Assembly (NCBI RefSeq): GCF_910594005.1
Contig: NC_057825.1
Span: 44,547,037-44,611,036, forward strand
DNA: 64,000 nucleotides
Origin: Cervus elaphus
Taxonomy: Eukaryota > Chordata > Mammalia > Artiodactyla > Cervidae
Reading direction: 5' to 3'
Below, piece by piece: positions 9,137-19,579 of this stretch. The stretch's first letter is position 1, and each line of letters starts with the position of its first letter. The notes beneath the pieces were generated by a model. It searched no databases, had not been told where the DNA came from, and saw nothing but the letters and a program-made list of their open reading frames with translations. The translations under genes and the position numbers were made by a program.

Positions 9137-10739
9137 CCCTGCGCAGAGCCAGGCTCATTCACTGTCCGATGCCCCCTCCCTCTGTCCCTCAGCCCCATCA
9201 ATCCAAGACAAGCATGTCCCAGGCTCCACCCAGCACTCCAAGCATCTGTTTTTCATTTCATTACATTGGCAAAAGGCAGTTTAGCCACTTCCCAGGAAAC
9301 CTGCCACATATCCCAGTAGCTTAGACGGCTTCTTCTCTAACAAGTGTGATTGGTGGCCCAAATGTGTCCACTGGCCCGGGTCCTGGCCCCACAGGGGAAG
9401 TGCAGACAGGTGCCCATGATCAGCAGACCCTGACAGGACCAGCACGACGTCTCTGCCTAGCATAGCTGAGTGGAGAGCAAGCAAAGTACAAGAGTCACAG
9501 TTGTTAACCCTCTCCAAGTAATCATTATGGTTGTACATTTGTCTCCAAACACCCTGTGCGTGAATGCACCAGTGTGGGTGGGAATGGGTGGTCTTTGCAC
9601 TTGAAGGAGGTTATAGTGGAAGATGCAGAGAAGGAGGCAAGAGGAAGGCAATGAGAAAGAAGGAGGCAATGAGAAAGAAAGGGAGTCTCTAGCAGGACGG
9701 TCGGACAAAGGCAAACCCCAAGCCCATGGCCCTTCAGCCTTCAGGGTCACAGAAAGTATGAAGGCTGAGGGGCCTGCCTGAGATGTAAGATGACACGCCA
9801 CAGCAGGACTGGGTATCAAAAACACATGATCCTGAGGGAAAAGAAAGCATCACAGAAGAGGCATACGTTCTATTTATACACATTTTTAAAAACTAGCAAA
9901 AATAAATGGCATATTGTATTGGAATGCATACAAAGGTGGTAACGCTGTAAAGGAAAACAAAAGAATGATGTGCTGAAATTCAAGTCTCAGGGAAGATTTA
10001 TTTCTACTCAAACCCAGTGTGGAAAGCTCAGGGGGACAGGTCTTCATTAAACACCCAGCTAAGAGAAATGCTTGGAGGTTGAAAATATTCTGGTCACACA
10101 AACCCCTGATTCTTGCTGGCACGGTGGCCAGTGTTGTGGCCAAAGATAGTCTACGTCAGAATTTCTGGCCCAGTGGTCCCCGGGCTACTTCTCTGAGAGA
10201 GGGGACCACAGGGGACTTCAAAGGTAGCAGTAACTGTCCTAAGAGGTGGGGGGTACTCAAGCATGGTTCTAGATACATAATACATATTACTTTGCATGTA
10301 TGATATATTGAGGTTTTTAAACACACATAGGCAGTAATGAACAGCATGAATAAAACAAACCACTTGGTCATCAAAATCTGAAATACTAGGAAAAGGTGTC
10401 ACCTTCTGGAATTTGTGGCACGTACAGCTTAAGCAAAAAAAATGAAGCCTCACTGACCAAGTAATTATGAATGTTCAGCACTTGTGTGGACTGACTGAGC
10501 CTCCAGGATAGCGATAGGCAGGCGAATGCCTGGGGAGCTGACTGGGAGAGGAAGTACCTGTCTCTTGTCCAGGGCTGAGAGCCAGCTCAGCACCCACCTC
10601 CACAGAGTCCTCTCTGTTCCAGAAACGGAAGTGGTTTTGGACCCACTAACAGAGGGAAAAAAATGCCGTTTCCATTTATAGGTGCCTTATTCATTATAGC
10701 CTTTGCTAAGCGTCTGGCATATCCTTAAAAGTTCCTTCA
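9137..10739. other. Unassigned DNA
   Basis: No gene recognised. Contains a small local direct duplication (AGGCAATGAGAAAGAA twice near 9635-9680) and AT-rich sequence at 9860-9960 and 10260-10340 that may be old repeat. The open frames (up to 122 aa, minus strand, 9457-9825) carry no signature. Confidence 0.3.
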
Positions 10740-10874
10740 GAGACTTCCCTAGTGGCCCAGGGGCTAAGATGCCATGCTAACAATGCAGGGGGCCCAGGTT
10801 AGATCCCTGGTCAGGGAACTAGATCCCACCTGTCGCAACTAAGACCCAGCACAGCCAAAAAGATAAATAAAATT
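10740..10874 (+). mobile_element. CHR-type tRNA-derived SINE
   Basis: GAGACTTCCCTAGTGGCCC head, TTAGATCCC B-box region, then CAACTAAGACCCAGCACAGCC and an A/T tail. Short TSD TTCCTTCA at 10732-10739 and 10875-10882. Same subfamily as 541 and 60791. Confidence 0.88.
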
Positions 10875-10882
10875 TTCCTTCA

Positions 10883-11542
10883 AAGTAAACAGGAAAGGAT
10901 TTTATCTAAGAAAAGATCCTCTGAACTCTCCGATGTGACAGTGCTTCAGTGAACAGTTCAGAATGGGCAAGACAGCAAACACGCTCAGCTCCCTGCCTGG
11001 GTGGGGCTGGAAAACCTCCCCATGGGCCATGCCCATCATGCCTCTTCTGTTCCTTGGTGCCAGAATGGGATTTGCCAGCACAAGCCAGCACAACAACCCA
11101 TCAGTTTCCACTCACTTGTCACTTGACAAGGATTTCCTTTCAAGTATGGTTTCCTTTCCTAACCCCAGAGTTCACAAAGGCAACAGCTCCCTGGTTCTCC
11201 CCTCTGGGAGAACCAAGTTCTCATTGCTTTTGCCCCATTTTGTGCAATTCACTGTACCCTGCTGTAGGACAGTTCTCAGGCTACTTGCCCCTCAGGTTAT
11301 TTACTCCTCCCTTGCATTATTATTTTCTACGAATAAGAAACCAATAGCCAGCTATGCCTATGGGCACTTCCTGCAGATTTTTTGTAGGAAAAAGATTGTG
11401 CCAGCCCTCCTCCTAGCTCCTCCACCACCTCCTCCTCCTCCTTGGATGGCTGTTGGTTTAAATTATAAAGAGCACTTTCTAAACATTTCTTCTAAAATGA
11501 CTTTTATTATCATCTTTTCTCTGACTTTTCAAAAAAGAAATT
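10883..11542. other. Unassigned DNA with short CCT-rich run
   Basis: A pyrimidine-rich CCT/CAC run lies at 11405-11445. Two overlapping plus-strand open frames of 132 and 222 aa (10949-11347, 10963-11631) have no recognisable domain; the longer one runs into an LTR remnant, so I do not call a gene. Confidence 0.3.
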
Positions 11543-12245
11543 TGTTGTGTAAGTTTCCTATTGCTGCTGTAACCAACTTCCACAGACCTAGAAGATTAAA
11601 ACAACACAAGTTTATCATCTTAAAGTTTTAGATGTCAGAAGTCCAGAACAGATCTCCCTGGGGTAAAATCAGGGTGTTGGCAGGGCTGAATTCCTTTTCC
11701 AGGAGAGAACCCGTTCTCTCGCCTTTTCCAGCTTCCATGAGTCACTGGCATTTCTGGGCTCCATGTTCCCTTCCATCTTCAATAGATGGTGGAGCCTTTC
11801 TCCCAAGACATCTCTCTTCTGCCTTTCTCTTCCACATTTAGAGATCCCTGTGATGACATTGAGCTTCCCAGGTAGTTTAGCGGTAGCAAATTCACCTGCC
11901 AATGCAGGAGATATAGGAGACACAGGTTTGATCCCTGGGTAGGGAAGATCCCCTGGAGGAGGAAATGGCAACCCATTCCAGTATTCTGTCTGGGAAATCC
12001 TGTGGACAGAGGAACCTGGTGGGCTACAGTCCATGGGGTTGCAAAGAGTTGGATATGACAGAGGCAACTGAGCATGCGCGTGATGACATTGGGCCCACTT
12101 GGATTATTCCATCAGCTCTCTGCTTCTCCAGGTCAACTGATTAGCAGTGACGACTTCATCTGCAAACTTAATTCCCTTTTGCCACGTAAGCTAACATAGT
12201 CACAGACTAAGGATTAGGATGCACATATCTCTGGACACTAATCTT
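11543..12245 (-). mobile_element. MaLR-type LTR, antisense, split by Bov-tA
   Basis: Plus strand reads 'gtttcctattgctgctgtaaccaacttccacagacc...aaaacaacacaagtttatcatctta', then 'tcagaagtccagaacagatctccctggggtaaaatcagggtgttggcagggc'. After the SINE it continues 'attgggcccacttggattattcc...ccttttgccacgtaagctaacatagtcac'. This is the reverse complement of the MLT1-like consensus layout. Confidence 0.7.
11862..12079 (+). mobile_element. Bov-tA SINE nested in MaLR LTR, 12-bp TSD
   Basis: tRNA head plus BovA body. Identical TSDs GTGATGACATTG are at 11850-11861 and 12080-12091. Removing the SINE restores a continuous LTR reading 'ccctgtgatgacattgggcccac'. Confidence 0.96.
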
Positions 12246-12247
12246 CT

Positions 12248-12960
12248 ACACGTTCATTGTAGAAAATTTAGAAACACACAAAAAAGCATACAGGAGAATA
12301 TAGGAATCACTTCTAACCCTATTTCCCAGCGTGCGTGGGGCTCAGCCGCTTCAGTCATGTCTGACTCTTTGTGAATCTACGGATTGTAGCCCACCAGGCT
12401 CCTCTGTCCATGGGATTCTCCAGGCAAGAATACTGGAGTAGGTTGCCATGCCCTCCTGCAGGGGATCTTCCCAACTCAGGGATCAAACCTGGGTCTCTTG
12501 CATTGCAGGCAAATTCTTTACCACTCAGCCACCAGGGAAGTTCCCACTTCCCAGAGATAACCACAAATAGTTTAGTATGTATTCATTCAATCCTTTATTA
12601 AATGCATATGTTTCTTTTTCTTTGTAAACCAGGATTGAATAATACCATAACTCTATATATAGATACCTATCTATCTGTATATATAAAACATGGTGTTTAG
12701 TAATTTTCCCTAATAATATGCAAGCATTCTTATGCTATTTACTATTTTGCTACACTTCACTTTTAATGGCTACCTAGCATTCCACTATGTGGAGGCACTA
12801 TAATGTACTTAACTAATTTAATTAATTGTTTATTGTAGGACACATAATTTATCTCTAACTTTTCTTGGTGCCTAGTAGCCCTGTGCTAAACCTCTCTGAA
12901 GCTACATCTTTGTAAACATTCTTAGGATACATTTCCCAAAGGTATCCCAAATGCTGGGTG
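12248..12960 (-). mobile_element. Old L1 fragment, antisense, split by Bov-tA
   Basis: 'cattgtagaaaatttagaaacacacaaaaaagcatacaggagaatata' and 'agataaccacaaatagtttagtatgtattc', followed by 'atggctacctagcattccactatgtgg...tttaattaattgtttattgtagg', match common antisense old-L1 3' sequence. Subfamily unknown. Confidence 0.5.
12330..12545 (-). mobile_element. Bov-tA SINE, antisense
   Basis: Complete Bov-tA on the minus strand. Short imperfect TSD ATTTCCCAG (12321-12329) and ACTTCCCAG (12546-12554). Nested in the old L1. Confidence 0.93.
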
Positions 12961-12964
12961 GTCA

Positions 12965-14540
12965 CATCACTGATCCCCCAAAGCAGGACATTTTTAAGAA
13001 TGAAAAAGGGTAATCTTAAAATTTAACAGTAACTGATAACTCACAATAAGCCCGAAAGGACCTGGGCATGATACATATCACCAAACTGCTTTCATGAAAT
13101 GTTGCCGTGGTTTATAGACAACCTGTGGGCAGCACCCTAAGAATCCTGCTCTAAGCCCTTATCAAAATTTCCAGGCCTCTCTGTGCCCCCAATTCCCAGC
13201 CTCCATCTTCCTAAAACTGAAAACCACACAGAGGCAAATGTCATCCTCACCCTTGCTGGAGAGGTGGCAATGGCAGGGAGGGGACGGCTACATCCTCCTT
13301 TGCCCTGGTAGCCAGTGTTTTGACTCTCAGTGAATCTATTAGAGCTTGTGATCCAGGCCAGACTGGGTTAGCTTCAAGGCAGCAGTGACCAGCCCATCCT
13401 CCCTACACACAGGCCCAGGTACAGGCTGAACCAAAGCCAAAGCTCCTCATAGGGACTTTCCCAGACCCAGGCAGGTGCCCCTTGTGGAGCGCTGTGACAA
13501 GACAGTACTGCCTGAGCAAACTGACCTGCCAAACATATGTGAGCAGGAGACACTTGGAGAGCCGGGAGGAAGAGCTTGGAGCTACAGTCAGCCCAAGTTT
13601 CCTAACACTGGGAATGTTACAAGGAGCAACTTACACTTTCTCATCAAAGGACTTCTTCTTGGCTAGAACCCTCTGAAACCATCAAGTGTCAAGAACACGC
13701 CCAAATAAAACAGTCACCAAAACCACAAAAATGAAAAGACTGAATTCACTGTTTCATAACATTCCAGTGGGCCTTTGTTTTGGTTTGGTTATTTTATTTT
13801 GTTAGCAGTTATTTGATCTGGCCACCACCAGGCTATAGAACGCTCTCTGGGAACAGACCGGGGCCCCTTGCACAGGATGGTGAATGCAAACGCTGAGAAA
13901 AGCTATCAAGTCCTCAGGCTTCTTGTTTCGGGCATTTCAGACCTTCTGAGTCAAAGAACCTGATTAAATCAGTCACCTCATCTACCCAGAGGCCACTCAG
14001 GAAGCTCTTGACTCATTCTTGTTGATTCATGTGCTGGAAAAGCCAATCCAAATGGGCTGTGATAACAATCTAGTTTGGAGCAGTTTTACTTGTAAGCAAC
14101 TGGCTCCCTGCCTACAGAGACTATAATGCTTCAAAATCAAGAATAAAAGCCTAGTTCCCTCCTCCCTACCCCCAAATAATGTTCCAGGTGATATTTTGTA
14201 AGCACACCTGCAAACTGTGCCCTGTTAACCTGGAAATAGAGCAAAACACACCTGGACACTGTGTGCTATTTGTGAAACGAGCAAGGGGCAAGAGTAAGCC
14301 AGCCTGGAGCACGAACTGGCCAACAAGCAGATCTTGAACTCTTGGGCATTCTCTCCCTCTGAAAGACTGTTTTTTTTTCACCTTTGCATTCTTAGTTGGG
14401 ACGTTCAGCTGGAGATCTGTACTGTTTGATAGAAGTAAAGGCAGAGCTGTGGAATCACCACTGGCCACAATTTTGGGGCCAACAATTTGGGGAAAGAAAA
14501 CACTGAGCCAGACAGCAAAGCATGTTGGATTTCTTACATC
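12965..14540. other. Unassigned DNA upstream of the long L1
   Basis: No repeat or gene recognised. Two AP-1-like heptamers (TGAGTCA near 13948, TGACTCA near 14009) lie in a segment that is otherwise low in repeats. Confidence 0.3.
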
Positions 14541-14557
14541 AAAAGTCAACTTCTTAA

Positions 14558-17305
14558 GTCTGGTGGGAGATGGAGGAAGAGTAAGATGTGGAGATCATCT
14601 TCCTCCCCCACAAATACATCAGAAATACAGGTGCATATGTAACTGTTCCTACAGAACACCTCCTGAAGGGTGGCAGAAGACCTCAGACTTCCAAAAAGGC
14701 AGGCCCACCTCCACATAAAGAAGGCTGAGCACCAAAAAATTGATGCTTTTGAACTGTGGTGTTGGAGAAGACTGTCATTGGACTGTAAGGAGATTAAACC
14801 AGTAAATCCTAAAGGAAATTAACCCTGAATATTCACTGGAAGGACTGATGCTGAAGATGAAGCTACAATACTTTGGCCACCTGATGCAAAGAGCTGACTC
14901 ATTGGAAAAGACCCTGATGCTGAGAAAGATTGAGGGCAGGAGGAGAAGGGGATGACAGAGGATGAGATGGTTGGATGCCATTACTGTCTCAATGGACATG
15001 AGTTTAAGCAAACTCCAGGAGATGGTGAAGGACAGAGAAGCCTGACATGCTGCAGTCTGTGGGGTCGCAGAGTCGGACACACTTAGTGACTGAACAACAA
15101 TAATATCTGTATAAAGTGATAGGGAAACAGCAATAAGAAAAGAAGAGTTAAAAGGAAACCAGATGGGTCCTGATCCTTGGGAAGGGAGTGGGGAGGAGGA
15201 AACGTTTCTGCACACTCAGAAACCCCTTCTCTGGCAGGAATGGGGGAGCTCCAGAACCTCAGAGGGGAATGCAACAACAGGTGCTCAGAAGGGAAAACAG
15301 AGAATCCACCACAGAGATCATTCCCGACCAGCACTTCCCACCTGAGAAGCAGTTTGCACACCTGCCCAGCAACTGGGGTCTGTGTGCTGAGGCTCAGGCT
15401 TCGGAGGTCAGACCCCAGAGAGAAGACCAGGGTTGATTGCTGTGAAGATACTCTGAGGGGGCTAGTGCACACAGCCAAGGGAGTCCAGGGAAAAGAGACT
15501 GGGGCTGCCAGAGCGGCCAGAGATCAGTGTCAGGGGACCCTCTAACTCCAGGGACCCGCTAACTGTGTGTTTCCAGACTGCAGGACCTCACCTTCACAAG
15601 GTGGGATGAGCTGGCTGCAGCCTTTGACCCCAGAGGTGGACACACCTCTGGACCTGCTGCTGCCGAGGCTTACATGAGCAGCAGAGGTGAGGGGCCAGTG
15701 GAACTGGGGCCTATGAGCCCAGAGGTGGCCACGAGGGCCCCCACGGCAGCTGCCAAGCTGTGAGCAGGTCACTACCCACACCCTCCTGGGAGCGTAAGCA
15801 GGTTGGCTCTCTCTAGCGACCCACAACTCAGAGCCAGTTCCTCTGGGATAGGGCATGACCCAACTCAGATTGTAGCACCATCCACTAGACCTCTCCCCCT
15901 GCAAGCACTCACTGCACATCCCAACTGTGGTTGCCATAACCCTCCCTCTCCCAGCCTGACTGAGCAAGTGAGCCCGAGTAAGCCTCAGCCGTCACCCCAT
16001 GGTGTCCGGGCAGGGAGCAAATACCAGAGGGTGGCCTACAAGTAGAGGTAGGGCCAAAACCAAAGCAGAGCACCAAAGGCTGTGTGACCGAAGAAGAGGA
16101 AGGGAAGCCACTCCGACTGCCAGAGGGGCAGCAGATGAAATCCCTGCAGTGAACCTGAGACTGTGGACACTGGGGGCAACTGTGGGCTCTGGGAGCAAGT
16201 ACAAGCTGGAGCAAGGCCAGGTCTGACCCCACAGCTCCCACAGCAGGTCAGAGACCATCCTAGAAATACTGGAGGACTTCCTGAGAAGGCAGATTGCCTG
16301 GAGCACATTGTGTGGGCACAACTGACGTCACAGGATAGTATTCTTCTTACTACCACTCTCTCTATGTACACATTTTTGTTTTTTTATTTTGTTCCATTGT
16401 TGTTCCTTTCTTAAAAATAATCCTTTTTATCTTTACTTACTTTTTCCTTTTTTAATGTTTTATTTTTAAATAAGTTCACTTCATTTGTTCCCCATTTCTA
16501 TATCACCTTTTTGTTATATTGCATTTTGTCCATGTTTTTGGTTTTGTATTTTTGCTACTCTAGTTTTTAGTGTTTGTTTTCATTTATGGATTTGTTTATT
16601 GATTTGATTGGTCTCTTCTTTTTTGGTTCCCTCTTATTCTTTTCTTGTTTTTTTCTTTTTGTGAGTGTGAGTTGTGTGTTCCTGTCTGATTAATGTTGCT
16701 TTTACCATTTGTTTTGGGGTTTTGTCCATCTGTTCTTTTTTTTGTTTGTAGGTTGGTTTGATTTTTTCCCTATTTCTTCCTTTCTTTTCCCTTCTGCACT
16801 GTGAGGCTTGTGGAGTCTCGGTGCTCCAGCAAGGGTTCAGACCTGAACCTCTGAGGTGGTTCCTCATATTGGCTCTGTTACCTGAATCCAGGGTGCTGAA
16901 CCACCAGAGAATCCCTGATTGGCTGGAATACAAATTGGTGAGAGCTCTTCCAAAGGCTCAGCACTAAGACCTGGCCACACCTAAAGGCCAGCAAGGTCCA
17001 GTGCCAGATGCCCCATGCCAGACAACTAGCAAAATAGGAACACAGCCCTACCCATCAGCAGACAGGCTGCCCAGTCACACCAAGCTCACAGACACCCCAC
17101 AACACACCACTGGGTGTGATATTACCCTTTAGAGAGACAAGATCCAGCTCCACCCACCAGAACACAGGAACCAGTCCCCGCCAACCAAGAAACCTTCACA
17201 AGGTACTGGTCCAATCCCACACACTGGGGACAGACTCCACAAGTAAAAGGAACTATGACCTTGCAGCTTGAGGAAGAAGACCCCAAACACAGTAAATTAA
17301 ATAAA
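14558..17305 (+). promoter_or_regulatory. L1 5' UTR (internal promoter region), with nested BovB
   Basis: Cetartiodactyl-type L1 5'UTR: 'gcagaagacctcagacttccaaaaaggc' near the start, GC-rich central blocks (15180-16250), a strongly T-rich section (16360-16790), then 'caaacaactagcaaaa...aacacagccctacccatcagcagacaggctgcc' and 'cactggggacagac' leading to the ORF1 start. In L1 this region holds the RNA polymerase II promoter. A CRE palindrome TGACGTCA occurs at 16323-16330. Minus-strand open frames here (for example 141 aa at 15542-15967) look like chance in GC-rich sequence. Confidence 0.75.
14715..15107 (+). mobile_element. BovB LINE 3' end nested in L1 5' UTR
   Basis: 5'-truncated BovB from 'ataaagaaggctgagcacc' to the 'gactgaacaacaataat' tail. 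L1 5'UTR sequence stops before it ('aggcccacctccac') and resumes after it ('gataggg...ctgatccttgggaaggg'), so the BovB is younger than the L1. Only a short ATAAAG direct repeat is visible at the junctions, and it overlaps BovB sequence. Confidence 0.9.
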
Positions 17306-17490
17306 ATGAAAAGACAGAGAAACATGCAGCTGATGAAGGAGCATGGTAAAAACCCACCAGACCAAACAAATGAAAGGGAAATAGGCAATCTACCTGAAAA
17401 AGAATTCAGAGTAATGATAGTAAAGATGATCCAAATCTTGGAAATAAAATGGAGGCACAGATAAATAGAATGGAGGCATGGATGAGAAAT
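17306..17490 (+). pseudogene. L1 ORF1 N-terminal part, broken
   Basis: The start codon at 17306 gives MKRQRNMQLMKEHGKNPPDQ and continues through 'EIGNLPEKEFRVMIVKMIQ', the conserved N-terminal block of mammalian L1 ORF1p (RNA-binding chaperone of the L1 RNP). A frameshift after 'KMIQ' leads to a stop at 17464; the other frame carries on as 'MEAQINRMEAWMRNREKEIEE' into BovB. The coiled-coil middle and RRM that should follow are missing before the C-terminal part at 19184. Confidence 0.85.
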
Positions 17491-17496
17491 AGAGAA

Positions 17497-19183
17497 AAAG
17501 AAATAGAGGAAAACAATGGAATGGGTAAGACTAGAGATCTCTTCAAGAAAATTAGAGATACCAAGGGAAATTTTCATGCAAAGATGAGCTCAATAAAGGA
17601 CAGAAATGGTATGGACCTAACAGAAGCAGAAGATATTAAGAAGAGGTAGCAAGAATACACAGTAGAACTATACAAAAAAAGATCTTAATGACCCAGATAA
17701 CCACGATGGTGTGATCACTCACTTAGAGTCAGACATCCTGGAATGTGAAGTCAAGTGGGCCTTAGGAAGCATCACTATGAATCAAGCTAGTGGAGGTGAT
17801 GGAATTCCAATTGAGCTATTTCAAATCCTAAAAGATGATGCTGTGAAAGTGCTGCACTCAATATATCAGCAAATTTGGAAAACTCAGCAGTGGCCACAGG
17901 ACTGGAAAAGGTCAGTTTTCATTCCAATCCCAAAGAAAGGCAATGCCAAAGAATGCTCAGGCTACTGCACAATTGCACTCATCTCACACACTAGCAAAGT
18001 AATGCTCAAAATTCTCCAAGCCAGGCTTCAACAGTATGTGAACTGTGAACTTCCAGATGTTCAAGCTGGATTTAGAAAAGGCAGAGGAACCAGAGATTAA
18101 ATTGCCAACACCTGTTGGATCATCAAAAAAGCAAGAGAGAAAAAAAAAAAAAAGCAAGAGAGTTCCAGAAAACTTCTGCTTTATTGACTATGCCAAAGCC
18201 TTTGACTATGTGGATCACAAAAAACTGTGGAAAATTCTTAAAGAGATGGGAATACCAGACTCTCTGACCTGCCTCCTGAGAAATCTGTATGCAGGTCAGG
18301 AAGCAACAGTTAGAACTGAACATGGAACAACAGACTGGTTCCAAATAGGGAAAGGAGTAATTCAAGGCTGTATATTGTCACCCTGCTTATTTAACTTATA
18401 TGCAGAGTACATCATGCGAAATGCTGGACTGGATGAAGCACAAGCTGGAATCAAGATTTCTAGGAAAAATATCAATAACCTCAGATATGCAGATGACACC
18501 ACCCTTATGGCAGAAAGAGAAGAAGAACTAAAGAGCCTCTTGATGAAAGTGAAAGAGGAGTCTGAAAAAGTTGGCTTAAATCTCAACATTCAGAAAACTA
18601 AGATCATAGCATCTGGTCTTATCACTTCATGGCAAATAGATGGGGAAACAGTGGAAACAGTGACAGACTTTATTTTGGGGGGCTCCAAAATCACTGCAGA
18701 TGGTGACTGCAGCCATGAAACTAAAAGACGCTTGCTCCTTAGAAGAAAAATTAAGACCAACCTAGACAGCTTATTAAAAAGCAAAGACATTACTTTGCCA
18801 ACAAATGTCCATCTAGTCAAAGCTATGGTTTCTCCAGTAGTCGTGTATGGATGTGAGAGTTGGACCATAAAGAAAGCTGAGCACTGAAAAATTGATGCTT
18901 TTGAACTGTGGTGTTGGAGAAGACTCTTGAGAGTCCCTTGGACTGCAAGGAGATCCAGCCAGTCCATCCTAAAGGAAATCAGTTCTGAATATTCATCGGA
19001 AGGACTGATGCTGAAACTGAAACTCCAATACTTTGGCCACCTGATGAGAAGAACCGACTCTTTGGAAAAGACCCTGATGCTGGGAAAGATTGAAGGCAGG
19101 AGGAGAAGTGGATGACAGAGGATGAGATGGTTGGATGGCATCACCGAGTCAGACATGACTGAACGACTTTCACTTTCACTTTC
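17497..19183 (+). mobile_element. BovB LINE (5' truncated) nested in L1 ORF1
   Basis: A 1.7-kb BovB copy starting just before 'agaaatagaggaaaacaatgg' and ending CTTTCACTTTCACTTTC. It contains the whole RT region but no endonuclease. AAAAAGAAA occurs at both junctions (17495-17503 and 19184-19192), where it may be microhomology rather than a full TSD. Near the 3' end (about 19146), BovB jumps from 'ggcatcaccga' directly to 'gtcagacatgactga', an internal deletion of roughly 100 bp. Confidence 0.92.
17520..19125 (+). pseudogene. BovB reverse transcriptase, inactivated
   Basis: RTE-clade RT used for target-primed reverse transcription. Visible blocks: 'SGGDGIPIELFQ' and 'IPIPKKGNAKEC' (frame 17711-18100), then in another frame 'FIDYAKAFDYVDH', 'LRNLYAGQEATVRTEHG', 'GVIQGCILSPCLFNLYAEYIMRNAGL' and 'NLRYADDTTL' with the catalytic YADD intact at 18486-18497. 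Lesions: W-to-stop near 17647, Q-to-stop at 18098, an A-run expansion near 18140-18155 causing a frameshift, and a stop at 18885 (GAGCACTGA). The copy is therefore dead even though the catalytic motif is conserved. Confidence 0.92.
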
Positions 19184-19523
19184 AAAAAGAAACACATCAA
19201 GACACAAATTAATCAAACTAACAAAAATTAAACACAAAGAAAAAATATTAAAAGCACCAAGGGAAAAGCCACAAGTAACATATAAAGGAATCCCCGTAAG
19301 GTTAACAGCTGATCTTTCTGCAAAAACTCTGTAGACCGGAAGGGAGTGGCAGGATACAGTTAAAGTAATGAAAGGATAACACCTACAGCCAAGATTACTC
19401 GACCCAGCAAGGATCTCATTTGGATTTGATGGCGAAATCAAAAGCTTTACAGATAAGCAAAAGTTAAGAGAATTTACAACCACCAAACCAGCTCTACAAC
19501 AAATGCTAAAAGAACTTCTCTAG
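19184..19523 (+). pseudogene. L1 ORF1 C-terminal domain, broken
   Basis: L1 sequence resumes right after BovB. The translation 'KEKILKAPREKPQVTYKG' followed by 'IPVRLTADLSAKTL' is the conserved C-terminal domain of L1 ORF1p. A stop at 19332 interrupts it. Homology continues through 'ggatctcatttggatttgatggcgaaatc' to the ORF1 stop region 'gaacttctctag' (about 19523). About 450 bp of ORF1 between this part and the N-terminal part are absent. Confidence 0.85.
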
Positions 19524-19579
19524 ACAGGAAACATAAGAGAAAGAAAAGATCTACAAAAACAAACCGAAATCTAAAGTAA

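Noticed and set aside
10963..11631. 222-aa plus-strand open frame as a possible gene
   Set aside because: It contains a run of prolines from a CCT-rich tract and its C-terminal part is the antisense MaLR LTR. No recognisable protein family.
15542..16371. Several minus-strand open frames (109-141 aa) in the L1 5' UTR, thought of as an ORF0-like antisense gene
   Set aside because: They lie in GC-rich sequence, overlap each other in several frames, have no shared start context and show no known domain. Primate ORF0 is not known to be conserved in ruminant L1.
18590..19486. The longest open frame on the ORF level, 298 aa on the minus strand
   Set aside because: It is exactly antisense to the BovB RT/C-terminal coding region and runs into L1 sequence. 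Similar antisense frames appear opposite every BovB copy (6316-6690, 14775-15215, 36631-37107, 59551-60036), so it is a shadow of the sense coding strand.
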